From JADGRB01 sp963835825 (GTDB taxonomy: Bacteria > Myxococcota_A > Polyangia > Fen-1088): 64,000 nucleotides of DNA. The notes beneath the pieces were generated by a model. The model searched no databases. It was not told the DNA's origin and saw only the letters and a program-made list of their open reading frames with translations. Where the stretch lies: positions 558,001-622,000 of the forward strand of contig CAWIGZ010000001.1 in assembly GCA_963835825.1 (NCBI GenBank), in the 5' to 3' direction. Position numbers and translations under genes: made by a program. This document shows positions 58,800 to 64,000 of the stretch, piece after piece; the stretch's first letter is position 1; every line of letters begins with the position of its first letter.

Positions 58800-60312
58800 C
58801 TACCGGAGGGCGGCGCGCAGTCCCTTGGGGACGAGGAGCCGCTCCAGCAGATCGAAGAGACCCTGAACGATCAACGCCAGCGCTGACGCCGGGATGGCGC
58901 CCTCGAGGATCATCGACACGTCGTCCAGGCGAATCCCGGCGAAGATCGGTTGCCCGAACCCTCCCGCGCCGACCAGCGCGCCCAGGGTGGCGGTGCCGAT
59001 GTTGATGACGGCCGCGCTCTGGATCCCGGCCAGGATGGTCCCCAGCGCCAACGGCAGCTCGATGCGCCAGAGGATGGCGCGGCGCGGGAGCCCCAGCGCC
59101 TCCGCCGACTCGAGGAGCGGGCCGGGGATCGAAGTCAGGCCGGCGTAGGTGTTGCGCACGATCGGAAGCAGGCTGTAGAGAAACAGCGCCGCGGTCGCCG
59201 GCCAGGCGCCGATCCCGAGCAGCGGGATCATGAAGACCAGCAGCGCCAGCGAGGGGATCGTCTGGACGACCCCCACCGCGGCCAGCACAATCTCGCCGAG
59301 GCGCGGGCGGCGCGCGGCCAGGACGCCGAGCGGCAGCGCGCAGAGCAGGGCCGCCAGCAGCGAGACGGAGACCAGCGCCAGGTGCTCGCGGGCCCGACGC
59401 CAGAGCGCCGGCCAGCGCCCCTCCTCGCTGCGGGCCGGCCGGACGCCAAACCGTTCGGCGACGAAGTCGGCGGCGACGGTCCGCTCCGGGACCTTGTCCA
59501 GCTTCACGCGGGCGTTGAGGCGCATCATCGTCGCGTCGTCGATCTGCCCGGAGATCCGAGCGAGCGCCGCGAACGCCGCCGGCCAGCGCGCCTCGGCGTC
59601 GCGGCGGTAAAGCAGAATCGCCTGGTAGCGGGGGAAGAAGCCGCGATCGTCGGCCAGGACGCGGAGCCCGTCGCGCGCGATCTCGGCGTCGGTCGAATAG
59701 ACGTCGGTCACGTCGAGCGCCCCGGCCACGAGTCCGCGGATCGCCAGCTCGTGGTCCAGCCCCTGGACCCGATCGTTGGGGAGCGCATAGCGCGCCGCCA
59801 GGCCGGGCCAGCCGTCGCGCCGGCGCAGGAACTCGTTGCTGAGATCGATGCGCAGCTCGGGATGCCGCGCCAGATCGGAGATCGCGCGGATGCCGAGGCG
59901 CGCCGCCGTCTCTTCCCGCATCGCCAGCGCGTAACGGTTGTCGAACCCCAGCGGTCCGACGAAGCCGAGCCCCCGCGCCGCCAGCGTGGCGCGCAGCCCG
60001 GCGAGGTCGCCGGTGGTCTCGTCGGCCGTGGGATCGCCCGCGAGGATCTCCTCGCGCAACGTGCCGGTGTACTCGGGGTAGACGTCGAGCGCGCCGCCGA
60101 CCAGCGCGTCCCAGCAGAGGCGCGTCCCGCCGAGCGCCCGCCGTTCTTCCACCGGCGCGCCGGCGGCCGCGGCAACCAGACCGGCGGCCTCGCCCAGGAT
60201 CACCGATTCGGCGAAGGCCTTCGAACCCACGCGGAGCGGCGGCGTGGTCCCGGCGCGGCAGGCGCCCAGCGCGACGATGAGCGGCAGCGCCCACGCGGCC
60301 GAACGCCTTCAT
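58800..60312 (-). CDS. OpuC-like substrate-binding protein fused to permease (one frameshift)
   Basis: The ATG 60312 leads, after one extra base near 60298, into a lipoprotein signal (LPLIVALGAC). The next about 260 residues are an OpuAC-type substrate-binding domain (VGSKAFAESVILGEAAGL, then YPEYTGTL, GPLGFDNRYAL). The C-terminal about 215 residues are an OpuCB-type permease with VQTIPSLALLVFMIPLLGIG and the EAA loop ALGLPRRAILWRIELPLALG. Removing the base gives 503 residues. Substrate binding before permease is the reverse of the order I know best in fused osmolyte transporters. It overlaps the ATPase stop as ATGA. Confidence 0.85.
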
Positions 60313-61142
60313 GGCGGCCCGCCAGCGCGGGTGACGGTGAGGCGCCGCTGGGCCTCGACGAAGTGGGTGACGAACGGTTCGGCCGGATCGCGCAACAGGG
60401 CCTCGATCGAGCCCTGCTGGACGATGCGCCCCTGCCGCAACAGCACCAGCCGGCGGGCGAAGAACGCCGCCTCGGCGAGATCGTGGGTCACGACGATGAC
60501 CGCCTTGTCGAGCCGCGCGAAGATGGCCGACAGATCGTCCTGCAGCTCGGCCCGCACCAGCGGATCGATGGCGCCCAGAGGTTCGTCGAGCAGCAGCAGC
60601 GCCGGGTCGAGGAAGAGCGCGCGCATGAGGCCGACGCGCTGGCGCTGTCCGCCGGAGAGCTGCGCCGGGTAACGGTCGAGGGCGTCGGCCGGGAAGCGGG
60701 TCAGCTCGACGAGCTCGCGGCGACGCGCCCCGATGCGAGCGGCGTCCCACCGGAGGTGGCGCGCCATCAGCTCGATGTTCTCGGCGGCCGTGAGATGGGG
60801 GAACAGGCCGCCGTCCTGCACGACGTAGCCCATCTGCCGCCGGGCGGCCAACACGTTCGACCGCTCGAGCGCCGCGCCCCGAAATCGGACCACGCCCGCG
60901 TCTGGCGTCAGGAGGCCGAGCGCCAGCCGCAGGATCGTCGTCTTGCCCGAGCCGCTCGGCCCGATGAGGCCGACGGTCTCGCCGCGGGCGATCTGCAGAT
61001 CCAGCGGCGCCAGCGCGGTCTTGCCGTCGTAGGACTTGGTCGCCCCCGAGAGCTCCAGGGTTGGTGGAGCCATCGCAGCGCCCGGCGCTCGGCCGTCGGC
61101 GGAGGTCTCGGGGACTTCGGAAGCTGGCGAGTGGTCAGGCAT
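60309..61142 (-). CDS. Glycine-betaine/choline-type ABC ATPase
   Basis: About 277 residues. Walker A GPSGSGKTT, Q-loop QDGGLFPHLT, signature LSGGQRQRVGLMRAL, Walker B LLLLDEPLG, H-loop VVTHDLAEA. The pattern fits OpuCA/ProV-like ATPases but it lacks the CBS domains many of them have after residue 240. Start 61142 is used; ATG 61073 (MAPPTLELSG) is equally possible, closer to the first conserved strand. Together with the permease/binding fusion it makes a two-gene transporter. Confidence 0.9.
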   Translation of the reverse strand: MPDHSPASEVPETSADGRAPGAAMAPPTLELSGATKSYDGKTALAPLDLQIARGETVGLIGPSGSGKTTILRLALGLLTPDAGVVRFRGAALERSNVLAARRQMGYVVQDGGLFPHLTAAENIELMARHLRWDAARIGARRRELVELTRFPADALDRYPAQLSGGQRQRVGLMRALFLDPALLLLDEPLGAIDPLVRAELQDDLSAIFARLDKAVIVVTHDLAEAAFFARRLVLLRQGRIVQQGSIEALLRDPAEPFVTHFVEAQRRLTVTRAGGPP

Positions 61143-61328
61143 GCCGCGCGGGTCGCGGCGCCAGCTTAAACCACCAGGCGCCTCGCCTGGGCACCCCGGG
61201 AGCAGGCCCCACACACATCGGCGGGCGGCGAACAGAATTGCTGACCCATCGAGCGATCAAGGTCGTCGACCCGCCCGAAGCTCGTCGCGCTTCAGGCGGG
61301 CCTCGAGGCGCGGCTCGCGCCGGCCCGC

Positions 61329-62870
61329 TCAGACCACCAGGAGCCCGGCCGCGCCGGCCAGCATGGCGAGCAGGGCGCTGGCCAACATGAGCGTCCGGAA
61401 GGCCGCGACGTAGGCGGCCGAGAACGCCGCGTGCAGGAGGGGGCGCAGCGCGGGCGCCAGGCTGGAAAAATCGGCGCCGCCGAGACGGACGCGCTGGGCG
61501 TCGACGACCTGGGCGGTTTGCGCGTCGAGCGAGAGGGGGGCGAGCGCGCCGTCCAGCGTCTGGTTGAACCGGTGGACGAGCAGCAACCCCAGCGCGGCGA
61601 CCGCCAGCAGCCCGGCGGTCCGCGCCACCGCGTTGTTGATGCCAGAGGCGACGCCGGCGTGTCGGGGATCGACGGCCCCCATCACCGTCGCGGTCAGCGG
61701 CGCGACGGCGAAACCCATCCCGAGGCCCAGCGTCAGGACGCCCGGAAAGAACGTGGTCCAGTAGCTGCCGCCCACGCCGGGGCGGGCCAGCAGCACGAAC
61801 GCCAGGGCGACCACCAGCGGCCCGCCACAGAGAAAAGCGCGCGGACCGATCCTCGCCGCCAGCGCGCCGGCCCAGCGGCTCATCGTCGAGACCAACAGCA
61901 CGAAGGGGAGCAGCGCCGCCCCGGCGGCGGCCGGAGAGTACCCCTGCACCTGGATCAAGTTGAACGGCACGAAGAAGAGCGCGCCCCCGAGCGCGGCGTA
62001 GAGCAGCAGCGTCAGCAGGTTCGTCCCGGCGAAGGTCCGCGACCGGAACAGGGCCAGCGGAACCATCGGAGACGTCCCCCGCGCTTCGACGACGACGAAG
62101 GCGACCAGCGCCGCCCCGCCGAGGACCAGCAGCGCGAGGGCGCGCGGCGAGCTGACGCCCGTCGGCCCGGCGTCGATGAGCGCGTAGACCACCAGGCCAA
62201 GCCCAAACGTCGCCAGCGCCGCGCCGGCCAGATCGAGCCGTGCGGACGCCTCGGGATCGCGCGTCTCGGTGATCCGGCGCGTCGCCAGCGCCACGACCAC
62301 CGTCGCGACCGGGACGTTGAAGAAGAAGAGCCAGCGCCAGGAGGCGTGTGAAGCGACCCACCCGCCGGCCACCGGCCCGACCGCGGCGGTGATGGCGCTC
62401 CAGGCCGACCAGGTGCCGATGGCGGCGCCCCGCTTTTCGGCCGGAAAGCTGGCGGTGATGAGCGCGAGGCTCCCCGGGACCAGGAGCGCGGCGCCCGCGC
62501 CTTGAACGGCCCGCGCGGCGATGAGCAGGCCGATCCCCGGCGCGGCGCCGCAGGCGGCCGAGGCGAGCGCGAACATCACCACGCCCGTCGAGAAGACCGC
62601 CCGCCGCCCCAGCCGATCGCCGAGCGCGCCGCCGACCAGCACCAGCGAGGCGAGCAAGAGCGCGTAGGCCTCGACGACCCACTGCAGCTGACCGACCGTC
62701 GCGCCGAGGCTGCGCTGCATGACCGGGAGCGCGACGTTGACGACCGTGCTGTCGAGGAACGCCATGCCCGATCCCAGGATCGCCACCACCAGCGCCCAGC
62801 GCGGATCGTGGGCCGCGGGGGGCGCCGCGCTGGGCGCCCCTGACGGGACCGGGACCACCGCGTCGGGCAT
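61329..62870 (-). CDS. MFS drug exporter, DHA2 family
   Basis: 513 residues with about 14 hydrophobic helices. The DHA2 motifs are visible: ILGSGMAFLDSTVVNVALP (motif D1), GGALGDRLGRRAVF (motif A), then RAVQGAGAALLVPGSLALI (motif C-like) and GPVAGGWVASHASWRWLFF. Likely a proton-coupled exporter of small amphipathic compounds. The start at 62870 is close to the first helix. It is divergent from the VOC gene, 79 bases away. No TetR-type regulator is adjacent. Confidence 0.9.
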   Translation of the reverse strand: MPDAVVPVPSGAPSAAPPAAHDPRWALVVAILGSGMAFLDSTVVNVALPVMQRSLGATVGQLQWVVEAYALLLASLVLVGGALGDRLGRRAVFSTGVVMFALASAACGAAPGIGLLIAARAVQGAGAALLVPGSLALITASFPAEKRGAAIGTWSAWSAITAAVGPVAGGWVASHASWRWLFFFNVPVATVVVALATRRITETRDPEASARLDLAGAALATFGLGLVVYALIDAGPTGVSSPRALALLVLGGAALVAFVVVEARGTSPMVPLALFRSRTFAGTNLLTLLLYAALGGALFFVPFNLIQVQGYSPAAAGAALLPFVLLVSTMSRWAGALAARIGPRAFLCGGPLVVALAFVLLARPGVGGSYWTTFFPGVLTLGLGMGFAVAPLTATVMGAVDPRHAGVASGINNAVARTAGLLAVAALGLLLVHRFNQTLDGALAPLSLDAQTAQVVDAQRVRLGGADFSSLAPALRPLLHAAFSAAYVAAFRTLMLASALLAMLAGAAGLLVV

Positions 62871-62949
62871 GGCGAGCGTAGGATAGTCGACCCGCCAGGG
62901 ACTGGTCCCCTGCGGCGGGGCGGACTTAGTCTTTGCGCGGAGGTTCCAC

Positions 62950-63327
62950 ATGCTCGGAGACAGCGATGCCATCGCCACCATCGCGGTGAAGGATCTGCCG
63001 AACGCGAGGAAGTTTTACGAAGGGACGCTCGGTCTCGAGCTCACCCGCGCCACCGGGACGGAGGCCCTGGCCTTCAGGACCGGTCGTTCCGAGCTGATCG
63101 TTTATCGATCGCACTACGCCGGCACCAACAAGGCGACGGCCGTGAGCTGGCGGGTGGGGAACGAGATCGATGCGATCGTCAAGGCGCTGGCCGCCAGAGG
63201 GGTCGCCTTCGAGCACTACGACCTGCCCGGCCTGACCCAGAAGGGCGACGTCCACGCGTTCGGCGAGCTCAAGTCGGCCTGGTTCAAGGACCCCGACGGC
63301 AACATCATCGCCCTGATGAACCTGTAG
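62950..63327 (+). CDS. VOC (glyoxalase/bleomycin-resistance) family protein
   Basis: 125 residues forming one VOC domain with two beta-alpha-beta modules: IATIAVKDLPNARKFYEGTL at the start, ELIVYRSHYAGTNKA in the middle, and the closing KSAWFKDPDGNIIALMNL. The metal-ligand positions include Glu in the last strand region. GGAGG precedes the ATG. Substrate cannot be told. Confidence 0.9.
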   Translation: MLGDSDAIATIAVKDLPNARKFYEGTLGLELTRATGTEALAFRTGRSELIVYRSHYAGTNKATAVSWRVGNEIDAIVKALAARGVAFEHYDLPGLTQKGDVHAFGELKSAWFKDPDGNIIALMNL

Positions 63328-63334
63328 CTCGCTG

Positions 63335-64000
63335 CTACTTCGTTTGAGGGTCACGGCCCAGGGTCCACGACGGCGGGTCGCTGGCCGGGAAGGTCTCCTC
63401 GCCCGCTTCGTCGACGATTCCCGTCGCCGTCACGCGCGTGTCGATGGCGATCGGGTGCTGCAGCGTGCGGGCGACGGGACAGTGTCCGGCGGCCTGCTCC
63501 AGGGTGGCCCTTTGCGCGTCGTCGAGATCGCCGCGCAGCTCGATCGCCATCCGAAACAGATGGCCACCCGAGCCGCGCGACTGGGTGACGCGCACATCCA
63601 GTCCGGCGAGCGGGATCTCGTGCTTCTCGGCCGACCAGGCGAGGGTCATGGCGGTGCTGGAGCCGAGCGCCGCCGCCAGCAGATCGTAAGGGCTGGGCCC
63701 GGCGTCGGCACCGCCTTCGAGGGGAGGCAGATCGGACAGCAACCGGTGTGGCCCGATCGAGAGCGCCTGCCGGTGACGGTCTCCGGTCGCTTCGACCCGC
63801 ACCTCTCGGAACAGCTGGTGCTCGATCCGATCCTGACGGGCGGCGCCGTCGATGGCGGCGGGCAGCGCGCTCGGGGCGTCCTCGAATCGGACGCCGTTGA
63901 TGAAGAAGGTGGGCGTCGACAGCACGTGGCTGTGCCATCCAGAGACCTCCTGGGCCTTGACCGTGGCCCGGTGGGTCCCGCTGTCGAGCTCGCGATCGAA
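63335..64000 (-). CDS. DsbA-like/OsmC fusion, cut by right edge
   Basis: The frame is open to base 64000. The outer part ends a DsbA-type thioredoxin domain with the cis-Pro signature TPTFFINGVRFED (the CxxC helix is outside the window). It runs directly into an OsmC/Ohr-like domain: HRLLSDLPPLEGGADAGPSPYDLLAAALG, then HCPVARTLQHPI. OsmC members use two Cys; the first site here reads LGSSTAMT, so the first Cys is Ser, and the second (HCP) is kept. The GTG at 63925 is not needed, because the DsbA part continues upstream. Confidence 0.75.
   Translation of the reverse strand, partial: FDRELDSGTHRATVKAQEVSGWHSHVLSTPTFFINGVRFEDAPSALPAAIDGAARQDRIEHQLFREVRVEATGDRHRQALSIGPHRLLSDLPPLEGGADAGPSPYDLLAAALGSSTAMTLAWSAEKHEIPLAGLDVRVTQSRGSGGHLFRMAIELRGDLDDAQRATLEQAAGHCPVARTLQHPIAIDTRVTATGIVDEAGEETFPASDPPSWTLGRDPQTK

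Overview
The window is high-GC DNA from a bacterium that is most likely a member of the Myxococcota. The evidence is several secreted lipoproteins with long Gly/Ser/Ala linkers, Cys-rich and EGF-like surface proteins, two proteins ending in a MYXO-CTERM-like sorting tail (at 33.8-35.3 kb and 41.9-42.6 kb), a PknB-type Ser/Thr kinase, and a PilZ protein. Species cannot be told from the sequence alone.

Layout. 0-5.1 kb: lipoproteins, a minus-strand group of ribA, a lipocalin, and an SDR fused to a CPBP intramembrane protease, then a DCC-family protein. 5.1-22.65 kb: an island next to an initiator tRNA-Met gene. It has a decayed serine recombinase whose 3' end runs into the tRNA, a DUF3560 gene, a sigma factor, and an IncP-like mobilisation module (TraI and TraJ/MobC on one strand; TraK-, TraL- and TraM-like genes on the other) around a candidate oriT. 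It also holds an IS21 remnant and a set of secreted-protein genes, including a 1203-residue protein with two CBM3 domains. The island ends at a second copy of the tRNA-end/recombinase-end sequence beside a recombinase remnant. 22.9-28.4 kb: a glycosyltransferase-methyltransferase fusion, a truncated epimerase, a lipoprotein, a J-domain protein and an MscS channel. 28.8-42.6 kb: an EGF-repeat lipoprotein, small genes, PilZ, MYXO-CTERM proteins, a di-heme beta-propeller protein, MFS, SYLF and DUF6438 genes. 42.7-64 kb: kinase, Tex, a SF2 helicase, ClC and K+ channels, a C39 protease, small enzymes, a DUF5996/UBP-finger/rhodanese group, an RRM protein, an OpuC-like osmolyte ABC transporter, a DHA2 exporter, a VOC protein and a DsbA-OsmC fusion cut by the right edge.

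Genes that plausibly work together: TraI, TraJ, oriT, TraK, TraL and TraM in mobilisation; the ABC ATPase with the substrate-binding/permease fusion in osmolyte uptake; and the CPBP protease with the MYXO-CTERM proteins, as a guess, in surface sorting.

Quality caveat. Many conserved genes are broken by what look like single extra bases, several of them exactly at GGGG runs (44224, 45037, 45617, 31796). Removing one base per site restores whole-codon lengths. These are more likely consensus errors than true pseudogenes, and the island genes may suffer from the same problem.
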